This document shows, one piece after another, positions 23,669 through 33,994 of a stretch of 64,000 nucleotides of DNA. The stretch comes from Sphingopyxis sp. QXT-31 (GTDB taxonomy: Bacteria > Pseudomonadota > Alphaproteobacteria > Sphingomonadales > Sphingomonadaceae): contig NZ_CP019449.1 of assembly GCF_001984035.1 (NCBI RefSeq), forward strand, positions 1,178,001-1,242,000, given 5' to 3'. The notes under the pieces are model-generated. The model did no database searches, was not told the origin of the DNA, and saw only the letters and a list, made by a program, of their open reading frames with translations. Numbering within the stretch: position 1 is the first letter of the stretch; each line of letters starts with the position of its first letter. The translations under genes and the position numbers were made by a program.

Positions 23669-26600
23669 ATGGACGACGGCACGCCTTCTCTTGAGGTCGG
23701 CTTCGAGATCGACACCAGCAACTCCTATCAGGCGCTTCTGGAGTTGCAGCGCGTTATGGATTCGACCGAGGTTAAGGTCGTCAACGACGCGGCCTCGATC
23801 GAGCGCGCAACCCGCGGCATGATCGACCTCACCGGCGCGACCGCCTCGATCACCAGTTTCGGCAACGCCGCGACCAAGGAACTGCAAGCTATCCGCCGAG
23901 AGCGTGACGCTGCCGAGCGCGGCGGTGAGGGTGTGTCTCGCCAGCTTGAGAAAGACATCGCCAATTTCGGCAAGACCCGAGCGGAGATCCGTGCGACCAA
24001 GATCGAAACGGCCGCGCTGCGCGCCGAGCAGGCCGGGCTCACAGAGCTTGCGGGGCGTCTGCGTGCGCAGCAGGAAGCGCTCGCTGCCGCCCATGCCGGC
24101 GCAGCGGCAATGGCCGCCAGCGAGGCGCAGGCGCTCCGCGATGCCGCTTTTGCTCATCAGATGTTCGAGGCGCGAGCCCGCGAGGGCGCCGCGGCTCTCC
24201 GCGAGATGGAGGCGGCCGCCGAGGCCGAGCGCCGCGCCCTCGACGCGACTGCAATCCGCGAGGCGGCTTGGGCGCACCAGATGTTTGAAGCCCATGCCCG
24301 CGCGGGCGCGCAAGCCATGCGCGAAGCTGAAGCCGCGGCGATGGCACAGCAACGCGCGCTCGTGGAAGCCAATCGCGAGACTGAACAGTCCGCCCGACGG
24401 GCCGCCGCTGCCGAGGCAGCACAGGCCGCTTCGGTCAATTCGCTTCGCGCTGCGGTCGATCCTCTTGCCGGTGCCCAGCAGCGGCTCAGCCGTGAACTGG
24501 AAAACGCTGTTCGCCTCTACCGTGCCGGTGCGATCGGGATGGATGAGTACGAGGCGAGCACGCAGACCCTCGGCGCTCGAATCGAAATGGTGCGGCAGGC
24601 GCAGGCCCGCCAAGCGGCGGGTATGGACGACGCCACCGACGGCGCGCGGCTGCGAGCGAACGACCTCACGAACATCATGTTCCAGCTGCAAGACATCTTC
24701 GTCAGTCTCGCATCGGGGCAGAACCCCTTCGTTGTACTCATTCAGCAGGGCGCACAGCTTGGCGGCATCATGGCGCAGACGGGGATGTCGGCGGCCGCAA
24801 TGGCGCAGGCCATTTTCGGCCTGTTCGTAGTCACGACACCGACCGCTGCCGCCGTTGCGGCGCTGGCCGCCGCCGACGCGCAGCTTGCCGCCGCGCAGGC
24901 CGCGGCGACCGCGAGTGGAACGACCGCGGCGATCAGCGCCGCCGAGCTTGCCGTCGCCACTGAGGTTGCTGCGGCCGCCGCCACCGCCGACGCAAATGCG
25001 CAGCGCGCGCTCGCCGTCGCGCAAGCCGCCGTGGCCGGGTCCGCCGCTGCCGACGCGGCTGCAATTGCCGCACTCGCCGCTGCGCAGGCGGCCGCAACTA
25101 TCACTGCCGCCGAGATGACCGCGGCCGAGGCCGCAGTCGCGACCGCGACGACTGCCGCCGCTGGCGCGTCCGAACTGGCGACCGCCGCCGCCTCCCAGCT
25201 CGCCGCGGCGCAGGCCGCTGCTGCCGCCGCTGGCAACGCCGCGGCAGCTTCGGCGACACGCGCCCTTGCCCCCTGGCTCCGCGTCCTCGGCCCCTTCGCT
25301 CTCGCTCTCGGCGCCGCCGCCGCAGCGATCAAAGTGCTCCAGAGCAATGCGAACGAAGGCCGCGACATGGAGGCCTACGCCAAGTCCCTCGGCCTCACCG
25401 CGAAAGAGGTCCGCAACCTCGATGACGTGACGATCACCTTCGGAGATACTGCGAAGGCTGTTTTTCAGGTCGCCGGTCGCGCGATCTGGGACAACATCGG
25501 CCCAGCTGTCACCCGCGTCTGGACCGTCATGAAAGAATGGACCGCGTGGATTTTCAGCGGCGTCAAAGCGGCCGTGAACTTCATGATCGGCGGGTTCGTC
25601 GGCGCCTACACCATCATCACCGAGAACTGGAGCAAGTTCCCCGCGGTCATCGGCGACGTCTTCTACAGCGCCGTGAATAATGCGATCGGCGCGATCAATG
25701 CGCTGATTGAAAAGGCGGTCTCGGGGGTCAACGGCTCCATCGACACAGCCAACGGCATCCTTGCCAAGGCTGGGCTCGAGTTGCCCCAGCTCACCGCGCC
25801 CCAGATCGAGGAACTGAACAACCAATATAAGGGCGCCGCCGAGAAGTTCGGCAAGACCGTCACCGACACCATGGGCAAGGCTATGGGGGTCGACTACATC
25901 GGCAACGCTGGCGCCGCGGTCTTCGGCCAGGCAGAAAAGAATGCGCGCAGCCGGCTCTACGAGCAGGCGCTGGAAGCTGGCTATCTCGATCCCGAGGCGG
26001 GGAACAAGGGCCGCACGCCTTCAGACCGTCTCGCCCGCGAGGCCGAGGCCACCGAGGCGCAGATCCGCAATCTCTATGCACTGGCGGCCGCCTATCGGGT
26101 CTCCGGCGCCGAGGCCCTGATCGCCGAGGCCCGTGTCAAAGCCGAGAGCGAAGCGATCAAGAAGCGCGGCGACGTCGAGGCCATGGTCAACCGGCAGATT
26201 CGGCTCGCCATCGCGCAACGCATCAAAGACGCCGCCGAGAGCACCGCCGCCATGCGCGAGCAGGCCACCATCCAGTCGGAGGTGAACGCTCGGGTTGCTG
26301 CCGGCAACCTCACCTCCGAGCGCGCCGCGGAGATCGTCAGGGAGCGGATTGCTGATCTTCCCTTGCTTGCCGCTGCGCAGGCCGCGCAGCAGCGCGGCCT
26401 CGCCGCCGAGGCGTCCGCTGCGATGAAAGCCCTCGCCGACCAGCAGGCCATTCGCGAGGACATGCGCAAGGCCGAAGAAGAAGCTCGGTTCAATGCGTCC
26501 ATTGCGGACGGTGCCGATCGCCTTGCGATGCTCCGCGAGGAGTTGCGGCTCGTCGGCGCGACGAACGAGGAGCGGGTCCGCGCGTTGGCGCTGCTCAAAG

Positions 26601-29086
26601 CGACGCAGGAAGCCGAGACCTATGCCGATCCGGTGAAGCGCGAGGCCTATATCGCACAGCAGATGGCGATTGCTGAGGCCTCGCTCGCAGTCGAGCGCGA
26701 GGCTGACGCGCTTCGTCGCCTGCGTGAGGAGTTTGATTATCTGACAGACGCTGCCCGTGAGGCCGGCGACTCCATTGCAAGGGCCTTCGGCGGTGTGGGC
26801 GATTCGATCGCCGACGTGATTGACGTCCTCACCGAATATCAGCGTCGCCAGAACGAAATCGATGAGGCGCGCAAAGCGGCGGGGAACAACCAAGCCCGGC
26901 AGCGCCTGCTCGACAAGCAGACCCGCGCCGTTGAGCTCCAGTCCTACACCGCACTCGCAGGCGCGGCGAAGACGTTTTTCAAGCAGGGCAGCGACGGTTA
27001 CAAGGCGATGGCGGCGGCTGAAAAGGCCTTCGCCCTCGTCCAGCTCGCAAACACTGCGGTCAACGTGGCGGCCGGCGCCGCAAAGATTTTCGCCAGCCTC
27101 GGTCCCTTCGCCTTCCCCGTCGTAGCGGCGATGCTCGGCGTGATGGCGGCGCTCGGTTTCTCGAAGGGTGGCGGCGCCGGATCGCAGCCGCAGACCAACG
27201 AGGGCACCGGCACGGTGCTCGGTGACAGCGAGGCCAAGAGCGAGAGCATCAAGCGCTCGATCGACGCGCTCCGCGAGATCGACACGCTCATGCTCAACTA
27301 TTCGCGTCAGATGGCCGGGTCGCTCCGCACGATCGAGGACAACATTCAGGGCTTCGCCAGCCTGCTTGTCCGCAATGCCGACGGCATCAATGCGAACATG
27401 GGCGTCAAGGAAGGGTTCAAGAGCAACGCCGGCACTACGCTCGCCGGAATCGGCTTCCTGCTGGGCGGCGCGCTCGGCGCGGGCATCGGCGCGCTGCTGA
27501 CCAAAATCCCGATCGTCGGCAGCATCCTCAAGGGCCTGTTCGGCACGAAAACGACCGTCGTCGGCAGCGGTCTGTTCGGTGGGTCGCAGTCGCTGGAGGA
27601 CATCCTCGCGGGCGGCTTCGACGCTCAATATTACAGCGACATCAAGAAGAAGAAGAAGTTCTTCGGCATCTCGGCGGGCACGTCCTATTCGACGCAATAC
27701 AGCTCGGCCGACCCGCTGCTCGAAAATCAGTTCACGCTCATTCTGCGGGAGTTCAACAACGCCATTCTCGCGGCCGCCGGCCCCCTCGGGGCGGCGACCG
27801 CCGAGATACAGCAGCGCCTCAACGGCTTCGTGCTCAACATCGGCAAGATCGACCTAAAGGGCCTCACCGGCGAGCAGATCGATGAGAAGCTGAACGCTGT
27901 CTTCGGCGCCGCCGCCGACGACATGGCGCGCGCAGCCTTCCCCTTTATCGATCAGTTCCAGAAGGCGGGCGAAGGCGCGTTCGAGACGCTGGTGCGGGTC
28001 GCCTCGACGATCGAGGCAGTCACCGCCTCGCTCGACATGCTCGGCCAGGGCGCCACCGACTTGAGCATCGCGGTAAAGCTGGGGCTCGCCGACCAGTTTG
28101 ACAGCGTTTCGGACTTCACCAACGCGATCGACGCTTACTTCGGCGCCTTCTACACGAAGGAGGAACAGGCCGCCGCGCGCATGGCGCAGATGACGCAGGT
28201 TTTCGAGAGCCTCGGCCTCACCCTGCCCACCTCGCTCGCTGCATTCCGCCAGCTCGTCGAGGCGCAAGACCTCAACACCGAGGCGGGTCGCGCTGCCTAT
28301 GCCACCTTGCTCAAGCTCGCCCCGGCCTTCGCCGATCTGCAAGCCGCTATGGAGGGCGCCAAGTCGGCGGCGGACATCGCGAGCGAGCGTCAGGATCTGC
28401 AACGCCAGCTTCTCGAACTGCGCGGCGACACCGCGGCGCTCCGCGCGCTGCAACTCGCGAAGCTCGATCCGAGCAACCGCGCGCTGCAAGAGCAAATCTG
28501 GGCCGTTCAGGATGCCCAGGCGGCCGCCAAGGCCGCCGATGAACTGCGCAAGGCGTGGCAGTCGGTCGGCGACAGCATCATGGACGAGGTGCGCCGCATT
28601 CGGGGCCTCACCGACGCCAACGGCGGGGGTGGCTTCGCTTCGTTGCTCGCGCAGTTCAACGCCGCCAACGCGGCCGCACGCGGCGGCGATATGGACGCGG
28701 CCAAAAGCCTGCCCCAGCTTTCGCAGGCCCTTCTCGCCGCGGCGGCCGACGCTGCAACGAGCCGTCAGGAACTGGACCGCGTGCGCGCGCAGACCGCTGC
28801 GGCCCTTGAGGCGACGTTCGGGCTGGTCAATGGCCTTGCCGGCAATCCGACATCGAACGCGGCGCTGCTCAACGCGGGCGCTGCGTCGCAGGCGCCCGGT
28901 GCCGCCAATGACAACGCGGCTGCAGACAGCGTCGACGAACTGCGTGCTGAGACCGTTCAGCTTCGCGCCGACCTCACAGCGGCGCTCGCGACGATCGCCG
29001 CCAACACCGGCGCGATCAAGCGCAAGCTCGACGACGTTACAGCTCAAAGCGGAGGCGACGCGGTCTCGACGGTGGCGGCTGCGTGA
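23669..29086 (+). CDS. Tail length tape measure protein
   Basis: A 1805-aa, Ala-rich protein that sets tail length and may aid DNA entry. It has long coiled segments (about 60-270 and 780-1100) and the well-kept motif DLTNIMFQLQDIFVSLASGQ with NPFVVLIQQGAQ, usual in tape measures. An extreme Ala/Thr-rich block spans about 390-540. Hydrophobic parts near 545-570 and 1140-1170 may insert in the membrane. The ATG at 23669 follows GAGGAGG, so the longer frame from 23513 is rejected. By the lambda rule of about 0.15 nm per residue the tail would be roughly 270 nm. Confidence 0.93.
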   Translation: MDDGTPSLEVGFEIDTSNSYQALLELQRVMDSTEVKVVNDAASIERATRGMIDLTGATASITSFGNAATKELQAIRRERDAAERGGEGVSRQLEKDIANFGKTRAEIRATKIETAALRAEQAGLTELAGRLRAQQEALAAAHAGAAAMAASEAQALRDAAFAHQMFEARAREGAAALREMEAAAEAERRALDATAIREAAWAHQMFEAHARAGAQAMREAEAAAMAQQRALVEANRETEQSARRAAAAEAAQAASVNSLRAAVDPLAGAQQRLSRELENAVRLYRAGAIGMDEYEASTQTLGARIEMVRQAQARQAAGMDDATDGARLRANDLTNIMFQLQDIFVSLASGQNPFVVLIQQGAQLGGIMAQTGMSAAAMAQAIFGLFVVTTPTAAAVAALAAADAQLAAAQAAATASGTTAAISAAELAVATEVAAAAATADANAQRALAVAQAAVAGSAAADAAAIAALAAAQAAATITAAEMTAAEAAVATATTAAAGASELATAAASQLAAAQAAAAAAGNAAAASATRALAPWLRVLGPFALALGAAAAAIKVLQSNANEGRDMEAYAKSLGLTAKEVRNLDDVTITFGDTAKAVFQVAGRAIWDNIGPAVTRVWTVMKEWTAWIFSGVKAAVNFMIGGFVGAYTIITENWSKFPAVIGDVFYSAVNNAIGAINALIEKAVSGVNGSIDTANGILAKAGLELPQLTAPQIEELNNQYKGAAEKFGKTVTDTMGKAMGVDYIGNAGAAVFGQAEKNARSRLYEQALEAGYLDPEAGNKGRTPSDRLAREAEATEAQIRNLYALAAAYRVSGAEALIAEARVKAESEAIKKRGDVEAMVNRQIRLAIAQRIKDAAESTAAMREQATIQSEVNARVAAGNLTSERAAEIVRERIADLPLLAAAQAAQQRGLAAEASAAMKALADQQAIREDMRKAEEEARFNASIADGADRLAMLREELRLVGATNEERVRALALLKATQEAETYADPVKREAYIAQQMAIAEASLAVEREADALRRLREEFDYLTDAAREAGDSIARAFGGVGDSIADVIDVLTEYQRRQNEIDEARKAAGNNQARQRLLDKQTRAVELQSYTALAGAAKTFFKQGSDGYKAMAAAEKAFALVQLANTAVNVAAGAAKIFASLGPFAFPVVAAMLGVMAALGFSKGGGAGSQPQTNEGTGTVLGDSEAKSESIKRSIDALREIDTLMLNYSRQMAGSLRTIEDNIQGFASLLVRNADGINANMGVKEGFKSNAGTTLAGIGFLLGGALGAGIGALLTKIPIVGSILKGLFGTKTTVVGSGLFGGSQSLEDILAGGFDAQYYSDIKKKKKFFGISAGTSYSTQYSSADPLLENQFTLILREFNNAILAAAGPLGAATAEIQQRLNGFVLNIGKIDLKGLTGEQIDEKLNAVFGAAADDMARAAFPFIDQFQKAGEGAFETLVRVASTIEAVTASLDMLGQGATDLSIAVKLGLADQFDSVSDFTNAIDAYFGAFYTKEEQAAARMAQMTQVFESLGLTLPTSLAAFRQLVEAQDLNTEAGRAAYATLLKLAPAFADLQAAMEGAKSAADIASERQDLQRQLLELRGDTAALRALQLAKLDPSNRALQEQIWAVQDAQAAAKAADELRKAWQSVGDSIMDEVRRIRGLTDANGGGGFASLLAQFNAANAAARGGDMDAAKSLPQLSQALLAAAADAATSRQELDRVRAQTAAALEATFGLVNGLAGNPTSNAALLNAGAASQAPGAANDNAAADSVDELRAETVQLRADLTAALATIAANTGAIKRKLDDVTAQSGGDAVSTVAAA

Positions 29087-31608
29087 GGGTCGTTCCAGAA
29101 GGTGGCGAGGCGATCGACCTCGGCACCGTCGAGACAACGCCGACGATCGGGATTGTCGACTATAGCCGCCGCGTAACCGACGACTTCGGCGTTACGACGG
29201 TTGTTCGGCGCGGCTTCTCGCGGCGCATGTCGGTGCGCCTCGCCCTGCCCTCCGACACCGTCGACGAGGTGCGGCGCACTTTCGAGGCCGTGCGCGCGCA
29301 GCCCGCGCAATGGATTGCGAGCGACGATTTCGCGTGGCTGAACTTCGAGGGCTTCTACAAAGACTTCGAGATCGACCTCGCCCTGCCCCCACTCAGCTTC
29401 TGCACGCTGACGGTCGAGGGGCTGGCCGAAACCGAGACCGTTCCCGACACCGGCGAGGAGGCCGCGCCAGATGGCGGCATTTCATCGCTGCTGCTCGTGC
29501 AGCCCGTCGACATCGGCGAGGCCGAGCTCGTCGCCAGTGATGTCGCCGAGGACGACTATGCCGCATGGTCCGCGGGCAACGTCTACACGGCCGGCGCGCG
29601 CGTGCTGCGGGCTCCCTCGCACCGGATTTATGAGAGCGCGGCCGACGGCAACACTGGCAATGACCCGACCGGCGCCTCGGGACTGTGGATCGATGTCGGC
29701 CCGACCAATCGATGGGCGATGTTCGACCAGGCGCTCGGCACGTCGACCGCGCGCGATGACGGTTTTGCCGTCACGCTCGCCGCTGGGCCGATCGAGGCGG
29801 TGGCGCTGCTCGATGTCGTCGGCGCGACGGTGCGCGTGCAGACGACCGGCTATGACCAGACGCAGCCCGTTGTCGAGGGCGCTATCGTCTTCCTCGACCT
29901 CCCCGCGGTCGACGAGGACGTCATCGTCACCATCGCCGGCACGGGCGAGACCAGCGTCGGCACCCTGCTCGTGGGGCATATCGCGACCCTCGGCCGCACC
30001 GGGGATTCGCCGACTGCCGGCATCACCGATTACAGCCGCAAGGAGACCGACGACTTCGGCGAGGTAACCCTCGTTGAGCGCGCCTTCGCGAAGCGCATGA
30101 GCGCGCGCGCGATCATCAGCACCTCGGCGGTCGACCTCGTTGCAAACCGCATTGCTGCGGTGCGCGCCCGGCCCTCGCTCTGGATTGCCGACACCTCTTT
30201 CGACAGCCTGATTGTCTACGGCTTTTTCAAAGACTTCTCGATCGAGGTCGGCGAGAATGTCAGCGTCCTATCGCTTTCGGTCGAGGGCCTGTCCAAGGCC
30301 GCGCCGCTCGCCTCGCCCGACGACGCCACCGAGCCGCCGACCAGCAACGGAGCCCTGCCGCCTTCGCCTATCTCCGAGGGGCACCTCTGGTTCGATCCGA
30401 ACGACGGGCAGCATGGCTATCGGCAGGACGGCACGACGCTCACCGATGGTGGCTTCCCGGTCACCGACGGGGGCGAGCCGATCGGCTGCTCGGGCTGGGT
30501 CAGCATTCGCGACGGCGAGGCATCCCGCGCGGGCGAGCTCGCCGACGCCGCGATCGACGATCTCTATGCGCTTGGCGAAGACGGCATTCTAACGGGCACG
30601 GAAAAGCGTCAGGCGCTAATCCCGCGTTCGGCCTCGCTGGAGTCCGCCTATACCGCCCTCGTCGCCGCGGCGGCGACTGTGGGCGTTTCCTCGACGGCGG
30701 CGGCCGCCGCGCGCACCGACTGGATAAGCTGGCGCGATAGTCTCGTGCCCGCGTGGAACGACGCCGAGACCGACACGTCTGTCGACCGGGTTATCTACCG
30801 AACGAAACTGGAGGCATACGATGCCGCGCTCGAAAATCTTGCGCGCGCGGTCACCGAGGCCGCCTCGATCGAGCTGACGCTCGCGCCGAACGTCGTCACG
30901 ATCCGCGCGACCGCGGCCGGCACTCCCTATGACGACGAGCTGCCCGTGACCTTTGTCCCCGCGCTCCTTTCGGGGACGACCAACCGAAACGCCGGCGCGA
31001 CTTGGTCGATGACCCTTTCGCCGACACTGGCGGGGACGCAGGACACGACCAGCAACACCGCATCGGAGGGCGCGGTGACGATCACTACGGCGACCGGCGA
31101 CGGCTCCATCACCGTGAGCGCGGAGGGCAAGACTGCGACGGCACGCCTCGTCGTGCAGCGCGACGCAGCGCCGCCGCCGACCGAGGCGCCTGGGGGCGGG
31201 GTCACCCTGTCGACCAGCACCGTTTACGGCGCCGTGACGCTCACGACGTTCCCCGCGGACCCGCCCGAAATCAAGACGATCCGCAGCGCCTCGTCGGGCG
31301 ATGTCGAGTTCGTCGGCAGCTGGGAGTATGGCGGCAATAATCGTGTTCTCGCGGGCAAGCTCGTCTACCGCGTCGCAGGCTCAGGCGGGGCGTGGAACGA
31401 TGTCGCTGCCCAGACGACCGGCTCGGCGAGCGGGCGCACCTATGAGGATTACGGCGAGACCTTCGAGGTCTGGAACGGCATCTGGCAGCAGATCGTCACC
31501 ATCACCCTGACCGCGTCGACCGATTATGAATGGGGCACGATGCTCCGCCGCGCAGGCTCCAGCGCCAGCGTCACCCCGTTCGGCATGTCGCAGGCGAAGC
31601 AGCCGTGA
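29083..31608 (+). CDS. Large tail-tip protein with an internal duplication
   Basis: An 841-aa tail protein of the distal tail region. Two related blocks of about 95 residues lie 290 apart: 20-114 (begins TIGIVDYSRRVTDDFG, ends LTVEGLAE) and 310-404 (begins TAGITDYSRKETDDFG, ends LSVEGLSK). Between them, 158-212 has the W/Y spacing of small carbohydrate-binding modules (AWSAGNVYTAGARVLRAP, GLWIDVGPTNRW). The C-terminal third has an Ig-like beta region (about 605-700). Probably involved in receptor contact; ATGA overlap with the tape measure gene. Confidence 0.8.
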   Translation: MRVVPEGGEAIDLGTVETTPTIGIVDYSRRVTDDFGVTTVVRRGFSRRMSVRLALPSDTVDEVRRTFEAVRAQPAQWIASDDFAWLNFEGFYKDFEIDLALPPLSFCTLTVEGLAETETVPDTGEEAAPDGGISSLLLVQPVDIGEAELVASDVAEDDYAAWSAGNVYTAGARVLRAPSHRIYESAADGNTGNDPTGASGLWIDVGPTNRWAMFDQALGTSTARDDGFAVTLAAGPIEAVALLDVVGATVRVQTTGYDQTQPVVEGAIVFLDLPAVDEDVIVTIAGTGETSVGTLLVGHIATLGRTGDSPTAGITDYSRKETDDFGEVTLVERAFAKRMSARAIISTSAVDLVANRIAAVRARPSLWIADTSFDSLIVYGFFKDFSIEVGENVSVLSLSVEGLSKAAPLASPDDATEPPTSNGALPPSPISEGHLWFDPNDGQHGYRQDGTTLTDGGFPVTDGGEPIGCSGWVSIRDGEASRAGELADAAIDDLYALGEDGILTGTEKRQALIPRSASLESAYTALVAAAATVGVSSTAAAAARTDWISWRDSLVPAWNDAETDTSVDRVIYRTKLEAYDAALENLARAVTEAASIELTLAPNVVTIRATAAGTPYDDELPVTFVPALLSGTTNRNAGATWSMTLSPTLAGTQDTTSNTASEGAVTITTATGDGSITVSAEGKTATARLVVQRDAAPPPTEAPGGGVTLSTSTVYGAVTLTTFPADPPEIKTIRSASSGDVEFVGSWEYGGNNRVLAGKLVYRVAGSGGAWNDVAAQTTGSASGRTYEDYGETFEVWNGIWQQIVTITLTASTDYEWGTMLRRAGSSASVTPFGMSQAKQP

Positions 31609-32150
31609 CGCGCTGGGGCATCTTTGACGACGGCGTGCTGAAAGCGACCGTCCTCCATCCTACCGAGCCGACCGGTGCCGACATCGGTCTCGATCTCACA
31701 GGCTGCAGCGTCGTCGCGCTGGAGCGCGCGCCTGACCCGCGTTTCGAGACGGCCTCGCCGTCGACGGGCGCGATCGAGAGCGACGCGATGCGCGCGGCCG
31801 AGGCCTTCGCCGCGCAGGTTGACGAGATATTCGAGGAGCGCGCTCTGGCGCTCGCCGTCCCCGAGATGAAGCAGCGGATGCACCGGCGAAAGGAAGCCGA
31901 GGCCCGCGCGCTGCTGGTCGACCCCGAGGCGGAAACGCCCATGCTGTCCGCCGAGGCTGCGCAGACAGGGCAAACCGTCGCCGAGATAGCTGCGGCGGTG
32001 CTCGCAAAGGTCGAGGCGGCGATTGCTGTCGACGCCGATCGGGAAGCCGCGCGCCGAGGTGCCAAGCTTGCCGTGCGCGCGGCGGCCGATGCCGCCGCGA
32101 TGCAGATCATCACCAACGATTTCAGAGACGAGGTGTCGCTATGGACTTGA
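31605..32150 (+). CDS. Hypothetical tail-associated protein (181 aa)
   Basis: A 181-aa protein starting at GTG 31605, which overlaps the preceding TGA (GTGA). The first 45 residues look like a small beta domain (TRWGIFDDGVLKATVLHPTE); the rest is helical and charged. By place and shape it could be a fibre chaperone or minor tail component; not recognised. Confidence 0.7.
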   Translation: MTRWGIFDDGVLKATVLHPTEPTGADIGLDLTGCSVVALERAPDPRFETASPSTGAIESDAMRAAEAFAAQVDEIFEERALALAVPEMKQRMHRRKEAEARALLVDPEAETPMLSAEAAQTGQTVAEIAAAVLAKVEAAIAVDADREAARRGAKLAVRAAADAAAMQIITNDFRDEVSLWT

Positions 32151-33994
32151 GGACGCTTGCCACTCCCTCCACGGCGGCGCGGGCATCTGTCCGGCTGATC
32201 GGGCAAGGTCCGGCGCCGGCCTATGCAGGCTACGAGGTGTCGCTCGGCGACATCGACATGAAGCTCTCGGCAGCGCTGTCACTCAGCGGCTATTCGACCA
32301 AGGAAACTTGGCCTGAACTGGCCGCGGTGACCGGGACGCCGAACGCTTGGGCGATCGTCCCGCTGCACGCCGGGACGCATACCGACCCTGTTACCGGCGC
32401 CACGGTGCAAAACACCGGCGTTTATAAGTGGAACGTCACTCCTCCGGGCTGGAAGCGCATGTTCGACACGCAGGCGCTCGCGGCCGAGCTGGTTCTCGCC
32501 GAGATCGATGCGACGTTGAGCGATGCCGGCTTTCTGCTGGTCGCCGCCGACCTCGCGCTCGGCGTCACCTCGAAAATCGGCACCGTCTCGACGAACATCG
32601 CCGCGATTACCGCCGTTGCTGCCAATGCCGCGAACATCAACACACTCGCCCCGATCGCTGCCGCAATCTCGACCTTGGCGGGCATCTCGGTTGCTGTCTC
32701 GACGGCCGCGACGAATGCTGACGCGATCGTGGACGTCGCCACCGACCTCAACCTCGGCGCTTCGTCGCTCATCTTGCAAGCGATCGACGCCGCAACGGCG
32801 GCGATAGCTGCCGCAGCGACCGTGGGGCTCGAAACCGGCAACCAGAACGTGAGGGCGGCGCTTGGCGGCAGCGCCGAGGGCAAAAAGGTCCGGCGCGCAG
32901 TGATGCGCTACGACGTTCACGCGAAAGCGGTCATCTCGAATCGCCTTCTCACCGAAATGCAGAATGCCGGGCGGCTTCTCTGGGACGTCATCGGCCATAG
33001 CGACCCGGCAGGGTCCGGCGTCGTCTCCGCGGGGTCGGGGCGCAAGCCGTCGTCGGGCATCTCCGGCTCGGACCCGCGCCACCTCGAGTTTCTTTTGCAG
33101 CAAGGCTACGATCCCGGCTACCGCGTCATCAACCGCGCGGTGAGCGCGCGCAAGAGCCCCGCGATGGCGGCGCTCACCGGCTCGATCCCGATCCTCGTCA
33201 CGCTCGCCAGCGGAACGACGCTGCCCGCCAGCGGCGCCGTGGCGCTGAGCCTCGTCACCCCGGGAACGCACGGCCCCTCGGAGATGCGAGGCACCGGGTA
33301 CGACGTCTACGAGGGCTATATCGGGACGCAGCGCTGCCGCCTGATCAACACCGGCACCGCGATCAACACCGTCGCGGTGCCGATCTACACCCTCGAACAG
33401 GTCGGCGGCACCGCGCCGATCACCGTCAATCCCTATACGCATTTCATCCTCGCGCCCGATCCGATCGACTATGCGCAGCAGATCCTTTTCGCGACGCGCA
33501 ACGATCCGCTCGTGGCGACCTCTTATTTCATGGTCGACGCGATGGTGACCGCGCGCCGCCCCGGCGCGCCGGTGCCCTTCATCTTCGGGACGTGGAACTG
33601 GGGCGATGGCACCGAGGACATGCTCTACCCCGGCGGCGTACCCACGCCCTCGGCCGGCTTGAGCCGGGTGCTCACGGAAAACGCCCGGATGCAGGACAAA
33701 TATGGCCGGCGCTTCTTCGACTGGCGCGCCTGCTTCCGCGGCGATGCGCCCTATGACGGCACCGTCTACCCTTCGATCTGGCAGTTCACCGGTATCGATA
33801 AGAACCAGGCGGCGAACGACTATGTCACGCCCGGCGACTGGATCACGAACGGGCGCCTGCCGAAGTTCTGGTTCGGCCCCGGCAAGGGCGGGAGCGACCT
33901 GCAGCACACGAACGAGGACACGAAGTTCTACCGCATGAAATACTTCCTCGAAATCATCGCGAAGCCCTTGGGCGTGCTGGAGTACGCGGCATGA
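32141..33994 (+). CDS. Tail fibre with SGNH/GDSL-type hydrolase domain
   Basis: A 617-aa fibre-like protein. Residues about 110-245 are Ala/Thr-rich heptads that probably form a trimeric shaft. The C-terminal domain has the order of SGNH hydrolase blocks: Ser287 in IGHSDPAGSG, the NRAVSARKSPAMAALTGSIP stretch typical of phage members, Asn454 in ATRNDP, and Asp586-x-x-His589 in GGSDLQHTNE. The family removes acyl groups from sugars, so a role in trimming acetylated surface polysaccharide is likely. The first block is atypical (GHSD, not GDS), so activity is not certain. Confidence 0.75.
   Translation: MDLRTLATPSTAARASVRLIGQGPAPAYAGYEVSLGDIDMKLSAALSLSGYSTKETWPELAAVTGTPNAWAIVPLHAGTHTDPVTGATVQNTGVYKWNVTPPGWKRMFDTQALAAELVLAEIDATLSDAGFLLVAADLALGVTSKIGTVSTNIAAITAVAANAANINTLAPIAAAISTLAGISVAVSTAATNADAIVDVATDLNLGASSLILQAIDAATAAIAAAATVGLETGNQNVRAALGGSAEGKKVRRAVMRYDVHAKAVISNRLLTEMQNAGRLLWDVIGHSDPAGSGVVSAGSGRKPSSGISGSDPRHLEFLLQQGYDPGYRVINRAVSARKSPAMAALTGSIPILVTLASGTTLPASGAVALSLVTPGTHGPSEMRGTGYDVYEGYIGTQRCRLINTGTAINTVAVPIYTLEQVGGTAPITVNPYTHFILAPDPIDYAQQILFATRNDPLVATSYFMVDAMVTARRPGAPVPFIFGTWNWGDGTEDMLYPGGVPTPSAGLSRVLTENARMQDKYGRRFFDWRACFRGDAPYDGTVYPSIWQFTGIDKNQAANDYVTPGDWITNGRLPKFWFGPGKGGSDLQHTNEDTKFYRMKYFLEIIAKPLGVLEYAA

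Noticed and set aside
23606..27697. Long minus-strand frames (739 and 558 codons) in the tape measure region
   Set aside because: Antisense of the Ala-rich tape measure gene, Gly/Arg-rich and without starts that fit.
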